From: Streptomyces sp. NBC_01235
GTDB lineage: Bacteria; Actinomycetota; Actinomycetes; Streptomycetales; Streptomycetaceae
Length of the DNA stretch: 64,000 bases
Reading direction: 5' to 3'
Assembly: GCF_035989285.1 (NCBI RefSeq)
Contig: NZ_CP108513.1
Coordinates: 3,162,001-3,226,000 of the forward strand
The first letter of the stretch is position 1. Each line of letters begins with the position of its first letter. Shown here piece by piece: positions 11,312 through 19,603 of this stretch. Both the position numbers and the translations under genes were made by a program. Under the pieces are notes generated by a model. The model made no database searches. It worked only from the letters and a program-made list of their open reading frames with translations, and had not been told where the DNA came from.

Positions 11312-11481
11312 CGTGGGCAACACCCGACCCGAAGGCGTTCGCCAGCCTGATCCACGACGTCGAGACGAAGATCTTCGACGTGCTGCCGGACGAGACCTGG
11401 GTCTATCCGGGACACGGCGACGACACCACGCTGGGCGCCGAGCGGCCGCACCTTCCGGAGTGGCACGCGCGCGGGTGGTGA
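11301..11481 (+). pseudogene. Displaced host 3' end of the MBL hydrolase gene
   Basis: About 60 codons matching the C-terminus of the MBL protein at 4156-4809 ([35 protein letters not shown]). The DNA differs from the working copy at many third positions. The first codons (FPGGVGNT) are in a different frame from the rest, so about 2 nt are missing shortly after the attachment core. No start or ribosome-binding site is present. This is the part of the target gene cut off by integration and replaced by the element's own version. Confidence 0.85.
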
Positions 11482-11491
11482 GTTTTCCCCG

Positions 11492-11525
11492 CACGGGGCG
11501 CGCGTTTCCGAACACGCGCCCCGTG
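11492..11525 (+). terminator. Original terminator of the MBL gene
   Basis: 11-bp arms CACGGGGCGCG (11492-11502) and CGCGCCCCGTG (11515-11525) follow the remnant stop by 10 bp. Confidence 0.7.
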
Positions 11526-11776
11526 TGAATCGTCTGCACGCGCCGGCACCTCGCGCGCGCTCCCCGCACACGTGGTTGCACGGTCAACTGGTGGCAGCCC
11601 CGCGCAGGATGACGGCTCCGGCGCGGATGGGCCGCCGGTCCACGATCCCCGCCCTCGACCGGCGGCCCAGGCGAACCCCACGACCCTGTTCACGAGAACG
11701 CAACACCCGTTCCCAGAATGCGGACAATTGATGGCGTGACCTGGACAAACAGGGTTTTCGCTGCCACTCTCCCGCC

Positions 11777-12661
11777 ATGCCCCTCGCCCCACGTGTTCTG
11801 CGCCGCGCCGTAGCCGGCGCCACCGTAGCCCTCCTCGCGACCGCTGTCGGCTGCGCTCCTCAGCCGGAGGAGAAGGCGGCTTCCACGCCTTCCGGAGCCG
11901 GCGCGAACACCTGCGCCAAGGGCAAGCTCGCCACCGAGACCTCCGGCAAGCTGACGATCGCCACCGACTCGCCCGCGTACGAGCCGTGGTTCAAGGACGA
12001 CAAGCCGTCCGACGGCGAGGGCTTCGAGTCGGCCGTGGCGTACGCCGTCGCGGAGCAGCTCGGTTACGACAAGAGCGCCGTGGTCTGGCAGAGCGTGCCG
12101 TTCAACAAGGCTTTCGCGCCGGGCGAGAAGACCTTCGACTTCGACATCAACCAGGTGTCGATCAGCGACGAGCGCAAGAAGGCCGTGGACTTCTCGTCCG
12201 GCTACTACGACGTGCGCCAGGCCGTCATCGCCCTGAAGGGCACGAAGGCCGCGAAGGCGACGACCGTCGCGGCCCTCAAGGGCCTCAAGCTGGGCGCCCA
12301 GGTCGGCACGACCAGCCTGGACTACATCGACGACGTGGTGAAGCCGACGCAGCAGGCCGCCGTCTACGCCAAGAACGACCAGGCCAAGTCCGCCCTGAAG
12401 AACGGCCAGGTCGACGCCATCGTGGTCGACCTGCCCACCGCCTTCTACATCACCGCCGCCGAGGTGACGGACGCCGAGATCGTCGGCCAGTTCGAGAACC
12501 AGGGTGCCGCGCCGGAGCAGTTCGGGCTCGTGCTCGACAAGGGCAGCGCGCTCACCTCCTGCGTCAGCGACGCCGTGGACACCCTCCGCAAGAACGGCAC
12601 GCTGGCGAAGATCGAGCAGCAGTGGCTCTCCGACGCCGTCGACGCCCCGGTGCTCAAGTGA
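11777..12661 (+). CDS. Polar amino acid ABC transporter substrate-binding lipoprotein
   Basis: 294 aa, solute-binding protein family 3. A lipoprotein signal peptide ends in the lipobox TAVGC (Cys about residue 26), so the protein is anchored on the outer face of the membrane. The mature part starts binding-fold features at LTIATDSPAYEPWF and contains FDFDINQVSISDERKKAVDFS, the family's characteristic block. It is the first gene of a three-gene operon with 4-nt overlaps (GTGA, ATGA). The ligand is probably a polar amino acid, but specificity cannot be read from sequence. The 295 bp upstream hold the MBL terminator and presumably the promoter. Confidence 0.93.
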   Translation: MPLAPRVLRRAVAGATVALLATAVGCAPQPEEKAASTPSGAGANTCAKGKLATETSGKLTIATDSPAYEPWFKDDKPSDGEGFESAVAYAVAEQLGYDKSAVVWQSVPFNKAFAPGEKTFDFDINQVSISDERKKAVDFSSGYYDVRQAVIALKGTKAAKATTVAALKGLKLGAQVGTTSLDYIDDVVKPTQQAAVYAKNDQAKSALKNGQVDAIVVDLPTAFYITAAEVTDAEIVGQFENQGAAPEQFGLVLDKGSALTSCVSDAVDTLRKNGTLAKIEQQWLSDAVDAPVLK

Positions 12662-13590
12662 CGGTCACGAAGGGCGAGTCCGGCCGGGAGGGCGCGGGCG
12701 ACAAGGGCGACATGGCCGGGGGCGACAAGGGCGCCCCGGCCGACGGCTATGTCCCCTCGCAGCGGCGACTGGAGCGTGAGCGCTACAAGCGCGCGCGTGC
12801 CCGCCGCGCCACGGCGATCGCGGCACTCTCGACCCTGGTCACGGGTGCCGTCCTCTACGTGGTCGTGGTCGGAGCGCCCGGCTGGCCGCGCACCAAGGAG
12901 ACGTTCTTCGACGGGCAGTACGCGCGCGAGGCCCTCCCCAAGGTCCTCGAAGGACTGTGGCTGAACGTCCGCCTGCTGCTGATCTGCGGCGCCGCCGTGC
13001 TGGTCCTCGGCATGCTCATCGCCGTGGCCCGCACCCTGCGCGGCCCGGTGTTCTTTCCCCTGCGGGTGCTGGCGGCGGCGTACACGGACTTCTTCCGCGG
13101 TCTGCCGCTGATCATCAACCTGATGATCGTGGTGCTGGGCGTCCCCGCGCTGCGCCTTCAGGGCGTGACCGTCGACCCCGTGCTGCTGGGCGGTACGGCG
13201 CTGACGCTGACGTACTCGGCGTACGTCGCCGAGGTGTTCCGCGCCGGCATCGAGTCCGTGCACCCCTCGCAGCGCGCCGCGGCCCGCTCGCTGGGCCTGA
13301 ACAACCGGCAGGCGCTGCGCTACGTGGTGCTCCCCCAGGCCGTGCGCCGCCAGGTGCCGCCGCTGCTGAACGACCTGGTGTCGCTGCAGAAGGACACCGG
13401 CCTGGTGTCGATCGGCGGCGCGATCGATGCCGTACGCGCGGCGGACATCATCGTGGGCCGCAGCCTGAACTACACGCCGTACATCGTCGCGGGACTGGTC
13501 TTCGTGGCCCTGACCATCCCGATGACCCGCTTCACGGACTGGGTGACGGCCCGGATGGACCGTCAGCGGGCCCAGGGAGGAACGACATGA
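12658..13590 (+). CDS. Polar amino acid ABC transporter permease
   Basis: 310 aa. A charged cytoplasmic N-terminus (about 60 residues, Gly/Asp/Lys-rich then RRLERERYKRARARR) is followed by about five or six membrane helices of the HisM type. The EAA loop reads SLGLNNRQALRYVVLPQA. GTG 12658 overlaps the stop of the binding-protein gene by 4 nt, showing translational coupling. Only one permease is present, so it probably works as a homodimer. Confidence 0.92.
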   Translation: MTVTKGESGREGAGDKGDMAGGDKGAPADGYVPSQRRLERERYKRARARRATAIAALSTLVTGAVLYVVVVGAPGWPRTKETFFDGQYAREALPKVLEGLWLNVRLLLICGAAVLVLGMLIAVARTLRGPVFFPLRVLAAAYTDFFRGLPLIINLMIVVLGVPALRLQGVTVDPVLLGGTALTLTYSAYVAEVFRAGIESVHPSQRAAARSLGLNNRQALRYVVLPQAVRRQVPPLLNDLVSLQKDTGLVSIGGAIDAVRAADIIVGRSLNYTPYIVAGLVFVALTIPMTRFTDWVTARMDRQRAQGGTT

Positions 13591-14339
13591 GCGACGCTCC
13601 GGTGCTGCGGATGGAGTCCGTCCGCAAGACCTTCGGCGGCTCCGTGGTCCTGCGGGACGTCGACCTGGAGGTCGCCCCGCACACGGTGACGGCCCTGATC
13701 GGCGCCTCCGGCTCCGGCAAGTCCACGCTGCTGCGCTGCGCCAACCTGCTGGAGGACATCGACGACGGCGCGATCTGGCTGGACGGCGAGGAGATCACCG
13801 ACCCGCGCGTCGACCAGGACGCGGTGCGGCGCCGGATCGGCGTGGTCTTCCAGGCGTACAACCTGTTCCCGCACATGACGGTGCTGGAGAACATCACGCT
13901 GGCCCCGCGCCGCGTGCACCACGTCGCCCGCGCGGAGGCCGAGGAACACGCCAGGGGGCTCCTGGAGCGGCTCGGGCTGGCCGGCAAGGCGGGCGAGTAC
14001 CCCGACCGCCTCAGTGGCGGTCAGCAGCAGCGCGTGGCGATCGTGCGCGCCCTGGCCGTGCGTCCCCGGCTGCTGCTGCTCGACGAGATCACCGCGGCCC
14101 TCGACCCCGAGCTGGTGGGCGAGGTCCTGAACGTCGTCCGCGACCTGAAGGGCGACGGCATGACCATGGTGCTGGCCACCCACGAGATGGGCTTTGCCCG
14201 CGAGGTCGCCGACCAGGTCTGTTTTCTGGACGGAGGCGTCGTGTCGGAGCGGGGCACCGCCGAGCAGGTCTTCGGCGACCCGCAGCAGGAGCGCACGCGG
14301 CGCTTCCTGCGACGGATCGTGGAGGCAGGCCGCCTCTAG
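13587..14339 (+). CDS. Polar amino acid ABC transporter ATP-binding protein
   Basis: 250 aa, full-length GlnQ-type ATPase. Walker A GASGSGKST (about 38-46), Q-loop VVFQAYNLFPHMTV, signature LSGGQQQR, Walker B LLLLDEITAALDPE and switch His in LATHEMGFA. The glutamate of Walker B is followed by I-T-A rather than P-T-S, a common variant. The ATG overlaps the permease stop by 4 nt. It completes the importer with the two genes upstream. Confidence 0.95.
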   Translation: MSDAPVLRMESVRKTFGGSVVLRDVDLEVAPHTVTALIGASGSGKSTLLRCANLLEDIDDGAIWLDGEEITDPRVDQDAVRRRIGVVFQAYNLFPHMTVLENITLAPRRVHHVARAEAEEHARGLLERLGLAGKAGEYPDRLSGGQQQRVAIVRALAVRPRLLLLDEITAALDPELVGEVLNVVRDLKGDGMTMVLATHEMGFAREVADQVCFLDGGVVSERGTAEQVFGDPQQERTRRFLRRIVEAGRL

Positions 14340-14347
14340 GGGGCGTG

Positions 14348-14380
14348 GTAAGGGGCTTCCGCCTGGAGGCGGGTGCTTAC
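14348..14380. terminator. Hairpin between convergent ABC operon and aroQ
   Basis: Outer arms GTAAG/CTTAC (14348-14352, 14376-14380) and inner arms CCGCCT/AGGCGG (14359-14364, 14367-14372) lie between the two stops. It is an imperfect but plausible bidirectional terminator. Confidence 0.5.
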
Positions 14381-14407
14381 ACGTCGGCCGCTTACCCATC
14401 GGCCCCC

Positions 14408-14881
14408 TTACGCGACGGTCTTCCCCACGCCCGCCAGGGCAGCGACACGCTCCACGCCGAACACGTATCCCTGCACCCCGCAGCCGGCGATGACGCCGTC
14501 CGCGCGCAGCGAGACGTACGAGTGGTGCCGGAAGGACTCGCGCTGGTGGATGTTGGAGATGTGGACCTCCAGCACCGGCAGGCCGTCGCAGGTGTTGAGG
14601 GCGTCCAGGATCGCGACCGAGGTGTGCGAGTAGGCGCCCGGGTTGATCACGATGCCGCAGTGGTTCAGCCGCGCCTCGTGGATCCAGTCGACCAGTTGCC
14701 CCTCGTGGTTGGACTGCCGGAAGTCCACCGTGCCGCCGTGCGCGGCCGCCGCCTTCACGCACATCGCCTCGACGTCGGCGAGCGTGTCGGAACCGTAGAT
14801 CTCCGGCTGGCGCTGGCCCAGGAGGTTCAGGTTGGGGCCGTTCAGGATCATGATCGGGGCGTTGGCCAGGGTGCGGGGCAC
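14408..14881 (-). CDS. aroQ: 3-dehydroquinate dehydratase, type II
   Basis: 157 aa, the normal length for the dodecameric type II enzyme that converts 3-dehydroquinate to 3-dehydroshikimate in the shikimate (or quinate) pathway. Motifs: [19 protein letters not shown] with the catalytic loop and its Tyr, [30 protein letters not shown] and [17 protein letters not shown] with the catalytic His. It is a stand-alone minus-strand gene with no other aro genes beside it, so it may be the general anabolic enzyme or a quinate-pathway one. Confidence 0.96.
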   Translation of the reverse strand: MPRTLANAPIMILNGPNLNLLGQRQPEIYGSDTLADVEAMCVKAAAAHGGTVDFRQSNHEGQLVDWIHEARLNHCGIVINPGAYSHTSVAILDALNTCDGLPVLEVHISNIHQRESFRHHSYVSLRADGVIAGCGVQGYVFGVERVAALAGVGKTVA

Positions 14882-14979
14882 GGTTCCTCCGGTCCGTTCG
14901 GGGGCGGTCCGCCGAGGACCGCTGCTCGGAACGGTTTATCACGGTGAAACCGCAGGGCAGCAGGACGTACCCTCCCGGC

Positions 14980-16026
14980 ATGACGACACCCGCGTATCCG
15001 CCCAAGCCCTCGCCCGGCGACCGCGTTGCCGTCGTCTCGCCCTCCGCGGGCCTGCCCGAGCTCTTCCCACGCCCCTACGAACTGGGCCTGGAGCGGCTGC
15101 GCGAGGAGTTCGGCCTCAAGCCGGTCGAGTACCCGACGACGCGCAGGATGGGGGCGACGCCGCAGGAGCGCGCGGACGACATCCACGCCGCGTTCGCCGA
15201 CCCGGATGTGAAGGCGGTCGTCGCGTCGATCGGGGGCGACGACCAGATCACCGTCCTGCCGCTGCTGGACCGGGAGTTGCTGCGCGCCAACCCGAAGCCG
15301 TTCTTCGGGACGAGCGACAACACCAACCTGCTGGCGTTCCTGTACAACGCCGGGGTCGTCGGCTACCACGGCGGGAGCGTGATGTGCGAGCTCGGGCGCC
15401 CCGGAGCCATGCACCCGCGGACCGCCGACTCGCTGCGCGCCGCGCTGTTCGCCTCGGGCCCCTACGAGCTGCGGCCGGCCGAGCGCTGGAACGACGTCGA
15501 CCGCGACTGGGCCGACCCGGCGACCTTCGAGGCGGAGCCGACCAGCCGGCCCGGCGCCGGCTGGAGCTGGGTCAACGCCGACCGCGTGGTGGAGGGCCGC
15601 AGTTGGGGTGGCAACCTGGAGATCCTGTCCTGGCTGCTGATGGCCGACCGCGAGATCGCGCGCGACCTGTCGGTGTACGACGGCGGCGTGCTGATCCTGG
15701 AGACCTCGGAGGAACTGCCGAGCGCCACGGAGGTCTTCCGCATCCTGCGCAACATGGGCGAGCGCGATCTGCTGCGGCGCTTCCCCGCGCTACTCATGGC
15801 GCGCGCCAAGACCTGGTCCTTCGAGCGGCCCAACAGCCCGGAGGAGGGCGCCCGTTACGCCGCCGAGCAGCGCGAGGCCGTGGAGAGCGCGCTGAAGGCG
15901 TACGCCCCCGACACCCTGGCCGTCTTCGACGTGGACTTCGGCCACACCGACCCTCAACTCGTCCTCCCCTACGGCGGTACGGTCCGCGTCGACGGTCCCG
16001 CGCGGCGCGTGACGGTCACCTATTGA
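14980..16026 (+). CDS. S66 family peptidase (LD-carboxypeptidase / MccF-like)
   Basis: 348 aa. The N-terminus GDRVAVVSPSAGLPELFPRPYELG and the block AVVASIGGDDQITVLPLLD are typical of the MccF branch. The nucleophile is expected in FGTSDNTNL (Ser) and the Glu/His partners lie in the C-terminal half (GGNLEILSWLL, DFGHTDPQ). S66 enzymes cleave tetrapeptides in peptidoglycan recycling or detoxify peptide-nucleotide antibiotics. The conserved Asp-Asn-Thr block after the nucleophile favours the MccF-like side. ATG 14980 starts the conserved region, though the nearest AGGA is farther upstream than usual. Confidence 0.85.
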   Translation: MTTPAYPPKPSPGDRVAVVSPSAGLPELFPRPYELGLERLREEFGLKPVEYPTTRRMGATPQERADDIHAAFADPDVKAVVASIGGDDQITVLPLLDRELLRANPKPFFGTSDNTNLLAFLYNAGVVGYHGGSVMCELGRPGAMHPRTADSLRAALFASGPYELRPAERWNDVDRDWADPATFEAEPTSRPGAGWSWVNADRVVEGRSWGGNLEILSWLLMADREIARDLSVYDGGVLILETSEELPSATEVFRILRNMGERDLLRRFPALLMARAKTWSFERPNSPEEGARYAAEQREAVESALKAYAPDTLAVFDVDFGHTDPQLVLPYGGTVRVDGPARRVTVTY

Positions 16027-16097
16027 GGCTCTCGGGAGCGCGGTCGCGATCCCACGCGCCCCCGTAACCGGCGGTCACCGTGGGTAGTTGACGCGGC

Positions 16098-17402
16098 ATG
16101 CACGACGTACGCACCGTGAAGGCGCCCTCCATGCCACGGCTCGCGGCCGCCTCGCTCGCCGGGACGGCCATCGAGTTCTACGACTTCTTCGTCTACGGGA
16201 CCGCGGCCGCGCTGGTCCTGGGGCCGCTGTTCTTCCCCACGTTCTCGCCACTGGCGGGGACGCTGGCCGCGTTCGCGACGTTCGGCGTGGGCTTCGTGGC
16301 CCGGCCGCTGGGATCGGTGCTGTTCGGGCATGTCGGGGACCGGCGCGGGCGCCGGCCCGTCCTCGTCGTCTCCCTGCTGCTGACCGGCGCCTCGACGGTC
16401 GCGGTGGGCTGTGTGCCGACCTACGACACGATCGGGGTGGCCGCTCCCCTGCTGCTGCTCGTCCTGCGTTTCCTCCAGGGGCTGGGGCTCGGTGGGGAGT
16501 GGGGCGGTGCGGTGCTGCTGACCGTGGAGCACGCACCGGCCGAGAGGCGCGCGCTGTGGTCGAGCTTTCCGCAGGTCGGGCCCGCGGTGGGCTTCGTGCT
16601 CGCCAACGGGGTGGTGCTGGCCCTGTCGGTGACGCTGACCGAGGCGCAGTTCGCGCGGTGGGGATGGCGGGTGCCGTTCTGGGCCGCCGGGGCGCTGGCC
16701 GTGCTCGGGTTGTGGCTCAGGTCGTCGCTGCCCGAGAGCCCGCGGTTCCTGGAGATCGACGACCACGCGCGCGTGCCGCTCGCCGAGGTCGTGCGCGACC
16801 ACTGGCGGCTTGTCCTGCTGACCGCGGGAGCGCTCGCCGTCGGGTACGCGATCTTCTACGCGGTCACGACCTGGTCCCTTGCGTACGCGACGGAGCGGCT
16901 CGGGGTGAGCCGTACCGTCATGCTGGCCTGCATCATGGCCGCCGTGGTGGTGAAGGGCGCGCTGACGCCTGTGATGGCGATGCTCGGCGACCGCCTCGGC
17001 CGGCGGCCGATGTGCCTGGCCGGATGCGCGGCGGCCGCGCTGTGGATGTTCCCGATGGTCGCGCTGCTCGCGAGCGGTGAGCCGTTGCCGATGTTCCTCG
17101 GTTTCCTGGGGGCGCTGGTCGCGTTCGTGACGATGTTCGCGGTGATCGCGGCGTACCTGCCAGAGCTGTACGCGCCACGCGTGCGCTGCACCGGTGCGGC
17201 GGTCGGCTACAACCTCGGCGGTGTCCTCGGGGGCGCGCTCACCCCGGTCGTGGCGACGGCCCTCGCGGAGCACTCGGGGCGTGTCCCGTGGGGTGTGGGC
17301 GCGTATCTGACGGGGATCGCGCTGCTCAGCCTGGGCTGCTTCGCACTGCTGCCGGAGACGCGGCCGGTGCCGGTGGCCGCCGCGCAGCCTGTCACGGATT
17401 GA
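16098..17402 (+). CDS. MFS transporter, metabolite:H+ symporter (MHS) family
   Basis: 434 aa with 12 predicted helices. MHS signatures: GTAIEFYDFFVYGTAAA in helix 1, GHVGDRRGRRPVLV as the loop 2-3 motif, LRFLQGLGLGGEWGGAVLL in helix 4 and LPESPRF in the central loop. Family members import compounds such as proline/betaine, citrate or aromatic acids with protons; the substrate is not predictable here. Its stop overlaps the end of the converging antiporter remnant by 11 bp. Confidence 0.9.
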   Translation: MHDVRTVKAPSMPRLAAASLAGTAIEFYDFFVYGTAAALVLGPLFFPTFSPLAGTLAAFATFGVGFVARPLGSVLFGHVGDRRGRRPVLVVSLLLTGASTVAVGCVPTYDTIGVAAPLLLLVLRFLQGLGLGGEWGGAVLLTVEHAPAERRALWSSFPQVGPAVGFVLANGVVLALSVTLTEAQFARWGWRVPFWAAGALAVLGLWLRSSLPESPRFLEIDDHARVPLAEVVRDHWRLVLLTAGALAVGYAIFYAVTTWSLAYATERLGVSRTVMLACIMAAVVVKGALTPVMAMLGDRLGRRPMCLAGCAAAALWMFPMVALLASGEPLPMFLGFLGALVAFVTMFAVIAAYLPELYAPRVRCTGAAVGYNLGGVLGGALTPVVATALAEHSGRVPWGVGAYLTGIALLSLGCFALLPETRPVPVAAAQPVTD

Positions 17403-17800
17403 TCGGCAGCTCCAGGTACTCCGCGAACGGCACGCGGTGTACGCCGCCGGCAACGGCGTGGCCCGTCCCGGGAGCACCGTCAGCGAGCTGACCACGATGG
17501 TCAGCGCGAGCAGCACCATGTGGTGTGTGGAGCCGAGGACGAGCGGCCCGGAGAGCCGGACGGAGGCCAGGGCGACCGCGGGGAGGGTGAGGCCGATGCC
17601 GGCCATCGCGGAGCCGAGCACGAGCTGAGGCTGGTCTGCACCCGGCCGCGGCGGGCGGAGCGCAGCGCGGCGATGGTCTCGGGAGCAGCACGAGCAGGGC
17701 GGTGATCACACCGACGACCGCGTGGGGCAGTCCGACGGCCGCCACGCCGGACTCGATCGTGGGCGAGACTCCTTTGGCGAAGCCCAGGTCAGGCCTGCAG
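17392..17800 (-). pseudogene. C-terminal remnant of a Ca2+/H+ antiporter (ChaA / y4hA type)
   Basis: In successive frames of the minus strand one can read GVAAVGLPHAVVGVITALLV, GSAMAGIGLTLPAVALASV, MVLLALTIVVSSLTVLPGRA and EYLELPINP. This is the ordered C-terminal part of the ionic transporter family, including the second acidic repeat region. At least two or three indels break it, and roughly the first two thirds (about 230 residues) are absent. It cannot give a working transporter. A hairpin (17884-17916) lies just upstream. Confidence 0.75.
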
Positions 17801-17883
17801 AACGACCGCCGGCGCCGGCATGAGGGAGGTCCGCCGGGTCGCGACCGACCTGAGCCGAGCGATCATGCAGCGATCGTCGCAGA

Positions 17884-17916
17884 GCCGTACGGGCTTCGCG
17901 TTCCGGCCCGTACGGC
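17884..17916. terminator. Hairpin terminator downstream of the ABM-like gene
   Basis: Perfect 10-bp arms GCCGTACGGG (17884-17893) and CCCGTACGGC (17907-17916) lie 24 bp after the minus-strand stop at 17940. Confidence 0.7.
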
Positions 17917-17939
17917 CCCTTCGACCCGTGCTGCCGCCG

Positions 17940-18254
17940 CTACTTGAACTCGGTGGTGTCCTCGACGTCGCAGTCGGTGAAGGACGGGGTCCGGGTGCAC
18001 AGCGAGGCCATCCGCTCCGCGAACTTGCCCGTCTCCGGGTCGTCGCTGTTGCGCATGGCCTCCTCGTAGGAGTCGAACTCGATCACCACGAGGTAGCGGT
18101 TCGGCCGGCTCCTGTCCTTGAGGACGAGGCGGCGGGTCGGGCCGTCGGGCCGGCCTGCGAGGCGCTGTTCCCCTTCCTCGGCAAGTGCCCGCATCTCGTC
18201 GATGCGGTCGGTCTCGAAGTCGACGATCTGGACGAACCGCTGCGGTGCGCTCAT
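17940..18254 (-). CDS. Small dimeric alpha-beta barrel (ABM-like) protein
   Basis: 104 aa. RFVQIVDFETDRIDEMRALAEEG followed by RLVLKDRSRPNRYLVVIEFDSYEEAMRNSDDPETGKFAERM has the strand-helix-strand layout of the antibiotic-biosynthesis-monooxygenase-like superfamily. These small proteins act as cofactor-free oxygenases, haem-degrading enzymes or simple stress proteins, and no catalytic residue can be pinned here. GGAGG lies 6 nt before the ATG. It follows terC on the same strand after 125 bp and ends at a hairpin. Confidence 0.7.
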   Translation of the reverse strand: MSAPQRFVQIVDFETDRIDEMRALAEEGEQRLAGRPDGPTRRLVLKDRSRPNRYLVVIEFDSYEEAMRNSDDPETGKFAERMASLCTRTPSFTDCDVEDTTEFK

Positions 18255-18379
18255 GGTGCCTCCACCCGGATCCGGCGCCCCCGTTGGAAACGCCCAGCTC
18301 CCAAGGAAGCACCGGGAGCGGTGGTCGGCAATTCGCCGCGCACCGTTCCCGGGGGTGGTTGTTCCTACGTCGTCCGTGG

Positions 18380-19381
18380 TCAGGCGCCGATGCTGTCCTT
18401 CGGAGCGCCTTCGCTCGCTGTCTGCGCCGCTTCGGCCGCCGCCTGCTTCTTCGAGGCGCGCAGGCTGGTGATCGTGGTGACGATCAGGACGGAGCAGATG
18501 ACGCCGAGCGAGACCGGGATGCCGATCTCGGGGACATGGACCCCGGACTCGTGCAGCGCGTGCAGCACCAGCTTCACGCCGATGAAGCCCAGGATGACCG
18601 ACAGGCCATAGCTGAGGTGGACCAGCTTCTTCAGCAGGCCGCCGATGAGGAAGTACAGCTGCCGCAGGCCCATCAGCGCGAACGCGTTGGCCGTGAACAC
18701 GATGTACGGGTCCTGCGTCAGGCCGAAGATCGCGGGGATCGAGTCGAGCGCGAACAGCACGTCGGTCGTACCGATCGCGAGCATCACGACCAGCATCGGG
18801 GTCATCACCCGCTTGCCGTTCTGCTCGATCCACAGCTTCGTTCCGTGATAGCGGTCGGCGACGCCGAACCTGCGCTCGGCGGCCTTGAGCAGCTTGTTCT
18901 CCTCGAACTCCTCGTCCTCCTCGTCGGACCGGGCCTCCTGGATGAGCTTCCAGGCGGTCCAGATCAGGAAGGCGCCGAAGATGTAGAACACCCACGCGAA
19001 GCTGGCGAGGATCGCGGCGCCCGCGGCGATGAAGATCGCCCGCAGGACCAGGGCTATGAGGACACCGACGAGCAGGACCCGCTGCTGGTACTGCGACGGG
19101 ACCGCGAACTTGCCCATGATCAGGACGAAGACGAAGAGGTTGTCTACGCTCAGCGACTTCTCGGTGATGAAGCCCGCGAAGAACTCGCCGGCGGGCTCGC
19201 CGCCGCCGAAGATCAGCAGACCGAGCCCGAAGAGCCCGGCCAGGGCGATCCAGACGACGGTCCAGATCCCGGCTTCCTTGATCGACACGTCGTGCGGCTT
19301 GCGGCCGATGAAGAAGTCGACCGCGATGAGGGCCGCCAGGCCCACGATGGTCAGGACCCACAGGGTCAGGGAAACATCCAC
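18380..19381 (-). CDS. TerC family integral membrane protein
   Basis: 333 aa. The TerC fold has nine or so helices and two acidic membrane repeats, SLSVDNLFVFVLIMGKF and GTTDVLFALDSIPAIFGLT, whose Asp residues form the presumed metal site. TerC-family proteins export Mn2+ and help metallate secreted proteins; others belong to tellurite-resistance clusters. GTG 19381 is preceded by GGAGGCGCA, and that Shine-Dalgarno can pair with the 3' strand of the riboswitch P1 helix (see 19430-19524). Two TerD genes lie upstream on the same strand. The in-frame extension to 19597 runs through the riboswitch and is not coding. Confidence 0.93.
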   Translation of the reverse strand: MDVSLTLWVLTIVGLAALIAVDFFIGRKPHDVSIKEAGIWTVVWIALAGLFGLGLLIFGGGEPAGEFFAGFITEKSLSVDNLFVFVLIMGKFAVPSQYQQRVLLVGVLIALVLRAIFIAAGAAILASFAWVFYIFGAFLIWTAWKLIQEARSDEEDEEFEENKLLKAAERRFGVADRYHGTKLWIEQNGKRVMTPMLVVMLAIGTTDVLFALDSIPAIFGLTQDPYIVFTANAFALMGLRQLYFLIGGLLKKLVHLSYGLSVILGFIGVKLVLHALHESGVHVPEIGIPVSLGVICSVLIVTTITSLRASKKQAAAEAAQTASEGAPKDSIGA

Positions 19382-19429
19382 TGCGCCTCCGGCAGTACGT
19401 AACGGCAGGTAATCAGCGTCGTCGCGCTG

Positions 19430-19524
19430 CCGGAGGTCTCTTCCACCCAGGATGGGCCGACGCCCCGGGATCAGGCCTGATCCGTATTGACGGGTACGCC
19501 GCAGCAGGGAGTACTCCCCTCCGT
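19430..19524 (-). promoter_or_regulatory. Probable Mn2+-sensing yybP-ykoY riboswitch upstream of terC
   Basis: On the minus strand, helix P1 is formed by CGGAGG (19523-19518) and CCTCCGG (19436-19430). The 5' strand runs into GGGGAGTA, the next hairpin carries CCGTCAATACGG with the CGTCA element, and the 3' side has GAGACCTCC. These are the conserved parts of the yybP-ykoY family. The P1 3' segment CCTCCGGCAG (19436-19427) is perfectly complementary to CTGCCGGAGG (19395-19386), which contains the terC Shine-Dalgarno. So ligand-stabilised P1 should free the ribosome-binding site and turn translation on. The motif match and the 10-bp complementarity are seen directly; Mn2+ sensing is family knowledge. 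Confidence 0.8.
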
Positions 19525-19603
19525 AGGGAAAACAGTACCCCAACCACCAAGAAAAGGTAAAGCAATCGGCAAAAGAAATGCCAAGTTCCCAGGTCAAAGC
19601 TCT

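Noticed and set aside
16020..17621. 533-codon minus-strand frame over the MHS permease
   Set aside because: Most of it is the shadow of the transporter gene; only its first part overlaps the real antiporter remnant.
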